Assembly: GCF_000003815.2 (NCBI RefSeq)
Contig: NC_049983.1
Coordinates: 14,680,212-14,744,211, forward strand
Length of the DNA: 64,000 nucleotides
Direction of reading: 5' to 3'
From: Branchiostoma floridae
Lineage: Eukaryota; Chordata; Leptocardii; Amphioxiformes; Branchiostomatidae
This document shows positions 36,572 through 47,161 of this stretch, piece after piece; position 1 is the stretch's first letter; each line of letters begins with the position of its first letter. The notes beneath the pieces were generated by a model that was given only the letters and a program-made list of their open reading frames with translations, was not told the origin of the DNA and did no database searches. The position numbers and the translations under genes were made by a program.

Positions 36572-39500
36572 CTGCTGACACATTGGCACATGGTTAACAC
36601 ATGCAGTCACCCATCCTCCTACGCAGGGACATCCAACTGCCAAACTGCCGTCTGGATGTGCCCTGCTCCGAGGGCTCGACCCGGGCGCTGCCNNNNNNNN
36701 NNNNNNNNNNNNNNNNNNNNNNNNNNNNNNNNNNNNNNNNNNNNNNNNNNNNNNNNNNNNNNNNNNNNNNNNNNNNNNNNNNNNNNNNNNNNCAATCAGA
36801 GAATAGGCTTTCCGTTTTCAAAAGCTGTCTAGCATGTATAGGGGAAATCTCATCAATATTTATAAGCAGGGCGGTCAGGAACTAAGGGTGACGGTTGAAA
36901 GAGCAGGGAACATCCAGACAGGCAGTTTGGCTGTTGGATGTCCCTGCGTAGGAGGATGGCAGTCACCAGGCAATCAGCTCCCTTAGGCTACCTTCACTAG
37001 ACAGCGATCACTGATGTCACAGAGTATGTGATGATTAATATACTAGGTGGTGTCTTATGTGGCATAACTGGTAAAGTGTTGGGCTCGGAGTCTAGAGGTC
37101 CCAGGTTGGCCATGTCCCCGGTACTTGCCATGCCCTCTGCGTTTTGCCCTTGAAAAGGCACCTTACACAACTTTCCCTGATCGTGGAGTGACGCCCACCT
37201 AGCCTCTTTGGCTAATCCGTCAAAAATACAAATTTGGTGTGCCAATGTTCACATGTACGTGTCAACATTTACCACTATGACCTGAATTTTCTTTAATATA
37301 CTTTTATATGAGTTATATGATATGGCTGCAAGAAAAAAATTGGATTGCTTTTGTCTTTTTATCACGAAAGCAACCCAAACCTTCCAATTTCATGCTGGGA
37401 GATGAAATCTGCTGAGACATATCACTGGACACAAGGGTAACAGATAACACTGCTGCAAAGCAACACACTTGGTGAAAGCATTATCAAAACATGCAAAAAT
37501 GAGATAAACATTCAACACAAAATATACCGCAGGAGATGGGGTGGGGCAGCAGGAATGGCTGTGACGTGGTTGGCTGTAGAATATATAGCAACTGATAAAC
37601 AAAATGGTGGCAATATGGCAATGACCTTGTGTTCTCACAAAGAGATTGTTTCCACAACACTATGACAGTGATTTTGTCTCCAAATGTTGGTAGAGTAATC
37701 TTATCCATGCAATATCAATTTTCATTTTTGCACAACTCTGAATAGTTTCATCAGGTTGGCATCTCACTGAAGAGACTCTTTTTACCCAACCACGGCTTTA
37801 TTTTCACCGAAGTTTTTGTGAACGTCTTTCACCCACCTCAGGGCAGTTCTGACAGGTTCACATTATACATCGGTGAAGATAAAGCTGTGTAAAAATCATT
37901 CAGATGTTGCTCTAGAAGAAAATGTTTTCTTCGACGAAAAAGTTGTAGAATTGTGCAAAGAAAATAACTATACACCAAGCAGAAATGTATGGATGACAAG
38001 CTCTGCACTACTTGTGCTGCGTGTGCCATGCAAGCAGACAGGATGGAGGGGGAGAGTTACCACCACCAACTTCCCCTCTCACCTTCCGCTGCTGCCACCT
38101 TCCCTTCTGCACCCTCTGCCCCATCTCCTCCTGCCACCTCTCCATCATTCGTGTCTTCCTCACCTTCCTCACCCTCCTCATAGATCTCCTCACCCTCCAG
38201 GTCATCATCTGGAAGAGAAAGAAAAATGGAGTTCATGATGATATGCATCTTTCAAGCTGCAGTGACACTGGAAACTCTTGCACAAGCCCCTTCTAATGAA
38301 CCCCTTTTCAAACTCCAGCTTCACTCCAAAATCTACTTCTACTTGGCGACCCTATTGCAATTGCTTCTCGACTTCATTTTCTCCCTACATGCTCTATCAT
38401 GAGGCAATCGTCCCATAGTTTGGAAATGAGTCTATTGTCTTCATGAAAAACTTAATAGTAAACCAATATTTTGCTCCAGGGTGACTACCACCATTCTAAC
38501 ACTTTTACTTTGGAGATATACTATGATGATTCTGTAACAGCACTTTTTGATGATATGATATGATCCCCTGCTTTTGAAATGGTAACTGTCAGATTTACAC
38601 TGCCACTTCTACACATTCATGCAAATGAAACTCATCTGTGCCATGCACCTATAAGCAGCACTATGAGCAGCACTCAATAACGGCAAAGCTATGTTGTTTA
38701 AACATGCCTCAAGCATGTTGCCATGACAACACAAGAAAAACAGGAGATCACTGCACACCTCCATCCCCCTCTCCCTCCCCAAACTCTCCTCACCTATGGG
38801 CATCATCCAGGACCTGCAGTCCCTCCTCAGTATGATCCTCATCATCTTCATGATCATCCTCATCCAACTCATCCTCTTCATCTACGACCACCACTGAGTC
38901 GACCACCGCATCCTCATCTTCATCAGCTGAGACACGGAAGAGATAACAATGTAAAACGGGTACCAGTGGTGTATAACTAAAAGTTATATTGCACAGGACT
39001 TAGTTACGAGGCCCTACATGAAGCATTACCATTAGTATAGAGTGAAAAGATGGTCTAATTGGTCTATAGATAAGCATGAGTGTGTTCTTACCTGGGATCA
39101 TCCAGACCATTCTCCTCTACCTCCACATCAGGTACCAGATAGTACTGGAGAGGGTTGGGCCACATGCTCGGCTTTTATCACCGGCAGAAAGACCAGAAAA
39201 ATTCACTTAACAACCTCACTCAAATCCATTTTTGTGGCATGGAAACTCAGTATTCCACCAAAAATGTTCTAAATATGCCACTTTATGTGTTGAAAATACT
39301 ACAGATTATATAGATCTATTACTTTTGCATGTTAAGTTTTCAACTTGCAAGCAAAGTTATATCATTAACCAAGTTAACAGCATATGTTTTTCTTGCATGT
39401 ATCACCCTGTGTTTCCATTGGGTTTCACATGTGTATCCTTCAGTCATACATTAGAATCACAATAGAAAGGTGTCTCAGTAAGTGTTTCCTCTCTGGCAGA

Positions 39501-42500
39501 GCTTTGCAAGAATTAACCATTTTCCTGACAGCCATCTCACCTCTGCGATGTCGTCGCAGGAGGCGTCTGTGTTGTCTGTGAACCAGAAGAAGAAGCTGCG
39601 CGGTTCCTCGTGTAGCCGTTTCCTGCCCTGCTTGGTGATCTCCTTGTTCCGCTTGGTCAGGTCCATGCCCTCCTTCCACTTGATCTCCGATGACTTGGAG
39701 GCGGGGTCACCTACATGATCATAGTCTCCATAAGGGACAGCCCACACAGGATTGGGTTCAGTCAGGATGGGTGGGGAGGGGGAGGGGGTTTATAGCACAG
39801 AGAGAGGGAAAACAAACAAGGCAGAAGGTTCCCACATAACGACACTGAATGGATGGACCAAATTTCAGCACTGTTTATCTATATTTTACATCTTTTACAA
39901 AATGTATACATGTGTGTATGTCATGTTCTCAACACTAACATAAAGGCAAACTTTCAAGACTTTCTCATAACATCTAACAACATTCCGAACGTCAACAGGA
40001 TGGAAGACATCAGAAGATCAATTTCAACATGATACAGCTTTACAACCTATAATCCACAGTATACATTTACATCATTGTTTATGATACAGAAGTTGCCTGG
40101 ATGGAGAGTTACACATGAACAGATACTCTCACCTCTCAAATAGAAGTACCCCCTGGAATAAAAGTACCCCCCGGACAAATCTTCAAAATCTAATAAAAGT
40201 ACCCCCTGGAATAAAAGTACCCCCCGGACAAATCTTCAAAATCTAATAAAAGTACCCCCTGGAATAAAAGTACCCCCCGGAAAAATACCAAATTGACATG
40301 TAAACTGTGCCCATGCTACTTCAGTCCAAGAGAAGATGATAAGCAGGTAGGCTCTTTTTATTTATTTATGCCTCAGTACCATATCAGTTATTTTTTATTT
40401 TTTTAATTTTTTTATTACCATATCAGTTAATTGTATAAATAATGAACAGAATAATTCCTATTTTATTGCACATATTTTCTTTATCTGAGTGTCACACCAT
40501 CAACAAAGATTAAAATAAAAGTAAAAAAATGAATGAAAATAAAAGCTGAAGAAATAAAAAAAGAAGTTTATTTTATAATCATTGTTACAAAATAACATTT
40601 TGAAGAAACAGTCCAACTTAGAATACCTTATTCACCACTTGTGCTATTTTCAATGTTGCAGAAACCAAGGTCATAGACACTGCCCCCTATCGAAAAATTA
40701 CCGGTACTGCAGAAAATATATGATTCTCTCGCGCATTACCGCGAGATTCGGCGTGAGTTGATGAATCCAACATGGCGGATCTTTTCGAGCCGATTGAACG
40801 CTATGCTTTGTTTTGGAATGATTTTTTCGTTGCTGGAACATTAAAACAAGTTGACTACGGGTGAAAAATAGTGGAAAAGTATTGGTAACTTTTTAATTTG
40901 TTTGGTTGGTGGTTAATTTCTGTGTTTTGATAGAGAATTTACGGAAGTAAGCGACTGTGTGTGTAGCATGTGACCTCGATGTTTTCGTCTTTGTTCAGCG
41001 CAACATTTCAAGATTTTTGGAAGGTTAAAGATGGTCTAAAACGAAAAGGATATATTTTTTTACGAGTCCAGCGCCGAATCACTTGTGTTCCGGTATTTTT
41101 GGACCTGAACCGAAACGTTTTTGCAAGTCCAGAACTGGTCCTGCGTACCGGTACGCATCCCTAGTTATGTTTGGGTCATAGCGCTAGCGGCATGAAAATC
41201 CGCGATGCCTCGTCCGAAAAATAGTGAATATTAAGCAAAAATACAGCGGAAATATGGGCAGAAAATACCAAACTTTCAATATTTTTGGGGTCCCTGGTTA
41301 GTAAAGAAAGCCCCAATTTGAAAAAAAAATAAACGTACCGTCTAAAATAAGGACGTACCGGGTGGATTTTGAGGCGGAAAAAAATAAACGTACCGGTACG
41401 TTTATTTGAGAGGTGAGAGTACTTACCTGAGGAACCAAGGTGGAACTCCTTCTCAATGACTTCATTCTCAAAGAAAGGGTTGTCATCAAAGAAGAACTTA
41501 ATTCTGTGGGTGGTAAAAAGACAGTGGTAAATGTATTTGGCTTTGTTCTATTTATCATATTATTCATTCATTAACCATGTCAAACAACGGAGTTCTGCTG
41601 TGTGACCTGTGGAAAGCCCTGCTCACAGACGGGCCCATCGGCTGTGAACAGAGCGTCTGTCAGGACGAAAAGGACTTTGATTATGTGTGAATGATGACTT
41701 TGAAGAAGCGTAACTGAAAAAATTAATGACAATCTTCACTGCAAACACAATCCTTTGGGTACACACACAGGTACCCTAAGGTACACTACTACTATCTGAG
41801 CATACTATCTACTTTGTACTGGCTGGAAAGTTCCAAATTTTCAGACAACAAAACAACCCCTTGTAAGTCTCCTGACCCTAAGTAGGTGGCAGGTGAGCAC
41901 CTGTATCCTGACTTGATGTCCTCGAACTCCTCCACCTCCAGCTTGGTCAGGTAGTGCAAGCACTCCTCATCCTCCTCTGTCAGCAGGGCAGACACCTGGG
42001 GGTGGTTCACAAACTGGGCACAGGGTCAAGGAACAACTCGGTACAAGTCCGTAATCTACAGCAGCTTGAGTGATACACAATTCAACAAGCTGTGAGAGAT
42101 AGTAGTATGTGTACATTATAATGGTCTATTCTTCATGAAAATGGTGTTTGCCTTGCATTCGGTACTACAGGGTAGGTCGTGAGTTCGATCCCCGGGCGAG
42201 TCATACCAAAGACTTTAAAATGGCACATGCTGCTTTCTCTGCTTAGCACTCAGCATTTGAGAAAGAGTATGGAAGTTCAACACACACCACTACCAGTGGA
42301 CTAGCCACCTGCTGTTGTGATTGCACATAGTTGTGTGGCCCGGGGCTACTGAAACGGAGATGGGCACCACCCTATGCGCCATCAGGCGCGGGAAGGAACT
42401 TTGACTTTGACTTCATGAAAATATACACTTTATTTTATCTATTTATTGGCAAATATGACAAAGTACATTACACAGACTCTCGGGCAATGTTGTTGATATT

Positions 42501-45500
42501 GGTCTACTAGTAGGGACAGACAAATACACAGCAGGAATGGTGTTATAACATTTCACATCACTAGAACTATCGAAAACTCTACAAGTTGATTTAAATATAC
42601 AATTGATATTAATAGATTCAAAATGCATGCTTAAGTTCATTCTGAAAACCAAACAAATACATTAATTATACTAATAGACCAAAGTTGTACACAAAGCCTG
42701 TGATGTTGGCTAAACATACTGAACTAATACATGTATTTCCATGTGTTGTTCTTCAAGATTCTAAAAATGTTTCCAAATTAAGCATAACCATCAATATTTA
42801 TGGTTTTATTCCTTGGTATTATGTTTGATCTGAAAACAATTGCCACCTGTGTCCCAAAGAGGCCAGGGGACAGCTATTTTGGGCCCTGTTGTTTGGTTTC
42901 ATTAGTTCCTAGACTGTGCTGGCACTGTGCCAGGTATCCCTGACCTACTTTGAACCAGACTTGGGCTGGGCCTCTATACAAGGTGGTGGCTGTGGAATAC
43001 TAAACCCTTATAAACAACACCTGACACACCCAGCAATCATCCGCAACTAGCAATGTAACAGAGGTGTGCTAACGTGCAAAACTCAGACTCAGGCCCACTT
43101 TACATTACGCTTTTCGCGTCAGCGGTGAAATTTCCCGCTGTCGGGACGCCGCTATCGGGACCTCTTAACACACCGCCCGGAAATATGGCAGGACACCCGT
43201 GGTGCTTATGGCATGTTGTAGTGACCTTACCTGACCCACTGTGACATAAGGCGCGGATCAAATATATGGCGGGAGAGCCGCCACCACATTTGTTGCTCGT
43301 CGTGTTAATAGGTGTTTTTCTTTACGCGTCTCATTCGCGTTATGTCGAACATGGGGCGGGGAGCAAGGCTAGCGCGCAGGAGACGCCTGAGATACAGGGA
43401 GATGTTGATGGGACGTCGCCCAGCTAGAATTCACCCTGCTTACCCCGCTGCCCTTGCTTTGGCACGAGGTGGCGATCCTATCAACCAGACGATTTGGAGT
43501 TACGTAAGGTTACTGGCGACCTATTGGCAGAAGTTTGTCCAGGGCACACTGTGTGATGCAGAATTCTACAAATTAGCTTTATGCTAATCGCTGAACCCTG
43601 ACCTCCCGCTAACGCGAGCCCGACAAGTTCTCTTTATACACAGTTTTAAGTTGTCGGGGACTCCCGCTGAGCCTACGGGCGTACGCTTCGGAGTGGACGG
43701 GAAAAAATTTGAAGATAGCGGGACTATGTTAACGGGAACTCTCTTTACACGGGGCTCCCGCTAACGCAGTCCCGCTAACGCCAGTCCCGCTAACGCGAAA
43801 AGCGTAATGTAAAGTGGGCCTCAGATGCTTACAATGAATCAAAGCAATAAAACTATGTTATAAACTGTATAGCTATGAATGACCTGCCCAAAACAGAAGT
43901 CAGGTAACTACTACAACCTCTGAATCAGACTTTTAGTAATTCTATAGAAAAGTTATTTCTGATGTTGAACTAAGATAGAGCACCATGTAATGAAAAGGGA
44001 TGGGGTTTTGTGCGCGTGAAAAAGTTGCGCGTGAAAAGTTGCGCGTGAAAAATCTGCGCGTGACAATATGCAAATTAACTGATTCCCAAGGGATTAAAAA
44101 AGTTTCTGCAGTTTTATACTTAAAGGCTCAAACAAAATGGCACAAAATGGAATTAAGTATCATATTGTTGCATTTTTGAGTACAAAATCTCAATCTGAGT
44201 GATTTTAAAGTGATTTTTAAATGTTAAGTTTTCACGCGCAAAAAAGTTTGAAATTTGCGCGTGAAACAATCTTCTTCAAAAAAGAGAAAATGAAGCTTCT
44301 AAAATGGAGAAAAGCCTCAAATTGTTACATTTTACAATATAAAACCTCATATGAGTAATTTTTCCATGTATTTCTGTCAAATTTAGGTGATTTTGAAATG
44401 TTCAAAATATGCAAATTAACCTATTCCCAAGGGATCTAAAAATTAGGGTTTTTTCAAACCCAAAATTCAGGTAACAGATGGGAAATTATATCGTAGGTTC
44501 AAATTTTTCTGCCTTAGAATTCCTTGCTGCACATTTTCTGACATATTTCAGGAACTTTATTTTTCACGCGCAAATTTTTCACGCGCATATTCTCCACGCG
44601 CAGAAAACCCGTTCCCTAATGAAAACCTCATCATCAAACTTTCTCTAGCACATATGGCTTCATCTAAACTTGGACCATTGTCTTTTATCACCTATGTCCT
44701 GAATTAGCTCTCCAAACTTGGCAAAGCTTCCATTTCTGCTGGCTAAGGCAATAAACACACCAGATCTGTGTCTGTGGAAATCCCATCAAATCTCAGTAAC
44801 CATAGCACGGCGAGGGTGCCATCTATTTCTTTTAATTTTAGCTTCATTAAACTCCCTTCCTGTTACAATCCAAATATTTTTCTCCATTTACATGACAGGA
44901 TCAGATCTGACAAAAATTTCTTCATGTCTTCCAGAGTTGATAGATGTAATTTAGAATTAGAGGCAATGCATAGTATCAGATGGCGATAGGGAAAGTTTTA
45001 CCCAATTCATGGATTACAAGAAACATAAGTAAACTTGATAAAGGTGACCAGCACCAGTCTTCCTGCGATATTTTTAGTAGTCTGATGAGCAGAATTATTA
45101 ATGTAACCTGAAGAGGCTGTCCACAATTCTACTTCTGAAAATTTAAGTTGCATGAAAGATTCTCTTACTAGCTATACCACCACTGAATGCTGTATTCGAT
45201 ACATGTCAAACTTAGATACCTGCAAATTGTGCAATCATGAAAAAGAACTTGATAATAAAGTAATAGCCAGGTCCACCTCAGAATCACTCTGCTGTAACTA
45301 GTTCAAGCCTGGAGCACTAACTGCATTGTGATACATGAGTTTCTGATACTTTAGCAGGTCATTAGATCATGGCCTCAGCTTGGAAAGCTGCCAAGACACC
45401 AATAAGGTAGTTATCTAAACATGATGATTTGCCAACAATGGCTTTTAATTAGGCCAGAAGAGGTGTTATTTCTAATGAATATCTAATTGCTGTTTTGATA

Positions 45501-47161
45501 CAGCTCCTGCAAGGCCTTGCTGCCTAAATAGCTCTTTGACACAAATGAGGTTCGGGGACCTAATTTCAAGGAAGCTGTAAATGTGCTGTACCATAAGAAG
45601 GGTCATTACCTCCAGACCAATCACTCTAATGAAATTCTCAGTGCTTCTCTTTGCTCTGTACCTGGGAATGGTATTGTAGGAGTGAATGGTGTAGCAGGTC
45701 TTTGGATGGATGCAGTACAAGCTAGGCCAACAAACAAGGAAAATACTACAAATAACAACTATTGCAGGTTATATGTCATACTAGAAGGTACACAGTTTTT
45801 CCAAAAGTCGTCTAAACCAATGAAATCTAGAAATCAAATGTTTCATTGAACAACCTGCTCTAATTAATTGCTTCTCTAACAGTACAATGATTACCATGTA
45901 ATGTTAAATTCCCATCTGTTTCCATGTATGTGCATCATGTATGCAGCCATACTGCCAGTCCAAATATATTCACATGTTGAGCATTGCTTTTGAGGGATAC
46001 TCCAATGGTTATAATATATGATCATCCAAATTGCTTGGACACAGGAATCCTATTGGAGACAGTGACCTTGACCTCCTATACCCCAATGACCATAACATTG
46101 CCGCACAGGCTATTTAGTTACAATTAGGTCATGACGACAAAGGCTTTTTAAGGCTTCAGCCACATAAATGCTTAATATAAAGATGACTGTCCTTCAGCAT
46201 ATGAAAGGAAACTTCAAATCAATTTGGCTGAAACAAATTCTTGCCCCAAATGTTGAGATTCCATAATGTGGAAATATTCCAGATGGAATCCAGTGACTAC
46301 TTGTTTTTCATCCATCATTTTGTACATATGATAAAAGTAATGCACTAAAGTAGGCCACATAGCATTAATCACATCTTCCTCCAAAAAAAGACTGGAAGCA
46401 AAACTGACATAATAGTGCACAGCCATTTGTTTAATCATGTGAAAAAGCTGCCAAAAGCATAAATCATATAAAACCACCTCTCAATGCCTCAGTTTTATCA
46501 TCACATCTATAGATGGCCCCCTCCTCCTCCTCCTGACATGCCACACTGCCTTCTACAGCATCCAATCACCTTGACAGCATGTTCATGAATAATTCATGAC
46601 TCCTCATCTTGCTCAATCCCTCACTCCGAATCACTCGAGATCAAAGAAAATCTAGACGTGTTAAAGAGAACATTTCCCCACCCAGCAGCTCCAGGGAAGC
46701 TCTCGGCACGATATGCGCGGTGAAAGAATGAGTAAACACCGCAGTGATGGATTTGAGCGCGCCGGACTCGCTCCAACAACAATGGAGGGGTCCTCACGTG
46801 TAGTACTACAACTATGGACAAAGCCACACCAATCACACACGCACATCTCAATCAGAGTGCTGCAAAAGGATACTGCCGTTACCCAGAAGTTGGGGATTTT
46901 CTGAATAAGGTCGTTCCTCTTCTCGAAGAAGGGCTTCCTCAGCTTGTTGTACTTCTGTTCCACCTTGAGGATCTCTTCCGACGCCTGCTCGTTCAGCGCG
47001 TCGATCTCATTCTGGCAGGCGTCGATGTCTTCGAGGGCCTTCTGGGTCTCGGCGTCGTACTCTTTGCTGTCGTCCCCTTCCGACGACACGGCGTCCTGTG
47101 GGTCCAGCTTCCGCACCTTGTGAGGTGAGGGCTTGGCCTTATCTACGCCAGCGTCCGACAT
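36525..47161 (-). CDS. SET: SET / TAF-I histone chaperone (NAP family)
   Basis: SET (TAF-I, I2PP2A) is a nuclear NAP-family histone chaperone and PP2A inhibitor. Minus-strand exons: 46874-47161 (residues 1-96, basic start then the dimerisation coiled coil [20 protein letters not shown]), 41901-42013, 41427-41503, 39541-39710, about 39092-39171, then acidic-tail exons 38794-38926, 38057-38208 and 36525-36571. Joins restore the family sequence: [58 protein letters not shown]. The earmuff domain ends [10 protein letters not shown]. Exons 1-4 keep frame perfectly (96+37+26+57 residues with split codons). The start of the fifth exon and the joins between the tail exons do not, so the C-terminus is unresolved. 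The gene is head-to-head with RSBN1. Confidence 0.9.
36612..36958. mobile_element. foldback element with long TIRs, 9-bp target duplication, interrupted by gap
   Basis: Left arm from CATCCTCCTACGCAGGGACA to about 36668 and right arm from about 36901 to GGATGTCCCTGCGTAGGAGG are complementary over about 57 bp. It is flanked by GCAGTCACC at 36603-36611 and 36959-36967. The interior includes the 100-N gap (36693-36792). It lies in SET intron DNA, about 40 bp from the last-exon acceptor. Confidence 0.85.
36693..36792. other. assembly gap (100 N) inside a foldback element
   Basis: The gap falls between the two complementary arms of the element at 36612-36958, consistent with assembly failure at a hairpin. 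Confidence 0.99.
37050..37212 (+). mobile_element. probable tRNA-derived SINE, diverged
   Basis: GTGGCATAACTGGTAAAG resembles a pol III A box and AGAGGTCCCAGGTTGGCC a worn B box, followed by a body with CTTGAAAAGGCACCTTACAC, as is common in SINE bodies. No target duplication could be identified. It lies in SET intron DNA. Confidence 0.45.
38057..38208 (-). CDS. SET: SET acidic-tail exon with optional stop or internal donors
   Basis: It follows the acceptor TTTCTCTTCCAG. The frame reads [20 protein letters not shown] and, if unspliced, ends GERGSWWW at a stop (38057-38059). Several G|GTGAGG donors inside it (phase 1) could join in frame to the exon at 36571. EEGEEGEED strongly resembles the vertebrate SET C-terminus. 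Confidence 0.6.
38794..38926 (-). CDS. SET: SET acidic-tail exon (Asp/Glu-rich)
   Basis: After acceptor CCGTGTCTCAG the only long open frame is [20 protein letters not shown], then [14 protein letters not shown], ending at CCCATAG|GTGAGG. Composition fits the SET acidic tail that binds histones. The acceptor needs one base from the preceding exon, but exon 5 supplies two, giving an immediate stop (AGC TGA). Confidence 0.6.
39092..39171 (-). CDS. SET: SET exon 5 with an unclear acceptor
   Basis: It encodes [20 protein letters not shown], then LDDP, before CCCAG|GTAAGA. The only AG giving the right phase after exon 4 is the weak GGTGATAAAAG at 39172, which would read [10 protein letters not shown]. 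The expected VIK codons (GTGATAAAA) are visible just upstream, but in another frame and without an AG before them. One or two small indels in the assembly, or loss of these residues, would explain this. Confidence 0.6.
40126..41419. mobile_element. 1.29-kb TA-flanked inverted-repeat element at the SET exon 3 donor
   Basis: Ends CTCTCACCTCTCAAATA and its reverse complement TATTTGAGAGGTGAGAG, flanked by TA at 40124-40125 and 41420-41421. The left side holds three 53-bp tandem units, and the right side holds ACGTACC repeats. It contains a 30-codon frame (40772-40864) but no recognisable transposase, so it looks non-autonomous. The right end lies seven bases from SET exon 3. Confidence 0.8.
40144..40297. 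repeat. three 53-bp tandem repeats with GTACCCCC motifs
   Basis: Units at about 40139, 40192 and 40245 each contain AATAAAAGTACCCCCTGG, AATAAAAGTACCCCCCGG and a spacer CAAATCTTCAAAATCT. They lie just inside the left end of the TA-flanked element and may be subterminal protein-binding repeats (inference). Confidence 0.92.
42143..42410 (+). mobile_element. tRNA-derived SINE with 12-bp target duplication
   Basis: The head contains a clear pol III B box, GTGAGTTCGATCCCCGGGCG. The body is unrelated to tRNA and the 3' tail is a TTTGACT-type short repeat. It is flanked by CTTCATGAAAAT at 42131-42142 and 42411-42422. The 5' part of the tRNA head seems truncated. It lies in SET intron 1. Confidence 0.85.
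43092..43820. mobile_element. 729-bp inverted-repeat transposon with CCCGCTAACG subterminal repeats
   Basis: Ends GGCCCACTTTACATTACGCT and the reverse complement, flanked by TCA at 43089-43091 and 43821-43823. The motif CCCGCTAACG recurs, once near 43604 and three times close to the right end. A 91-codon Arg-rich frame (43312-43587) lies inside. The 3-bp duplication and GGCC ends suggest PIF/Harbinger, but this is inference. Confidence 0.8.
43312..43587 (+). CDS. short Arg-rich open frame inside a transposon
   Basis: A 91-residue frame with a basic N-terminal part ([20 protein letters not shown]) followed by [14 protein letters not shown] do not recognise the family. It may be the remnant N-terminus of a transposase or of the element's small DNA-binding protein. 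There is no splice or promoter evidence, and it could be chance. Confidence 0.3.
   Translation: MFFFTRLIRVMSNMGRGARLARRRRLRYREMLMGRRPARIHPAYPAALALARGGDPINQTIWSYVRLLATYWQKFVQGTLCDAEFYKLALC
43996..44617. mobile_element. 622-bp element with GCGCGTGAAAA subterminal repeats, 7-bp target duplication
   Basis: Ends AGGGATGGGGTTTTGTG and CAGAAAACCCGTTCCCT are inverted. It is flanked by AATGAAA at 43989-43995 and 44618-44624. GCGCGTGAAAA occurs at least four times near the left end, and its reverse complement TTTTCACGCGC at the right. No transposase is seen. It lies in SET intron 1, about 170 bp from the 43092-43820 element. Confidence 0.85.

Larger units (their letters stand above)
42014..46873 (-). 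other. SET intron 1
   Basis: A 4.9-kb intron between coding exons 1 and 2. It holds a SINE (42143-42410) and two inverted-repeat transposons (43092-43820, 43996-44617). The remaining part, 44625-46873, has no feature I can support beyond AT-rich intronic sequence. Confidence 0.8.

Noticed and set aside
40144-40297. Could the regular repeats be a CRISPR array?
   Set aside because: The units are contiguous 53-bp tandem repeats without unique spacers, in an animal intron and inside a transposon.
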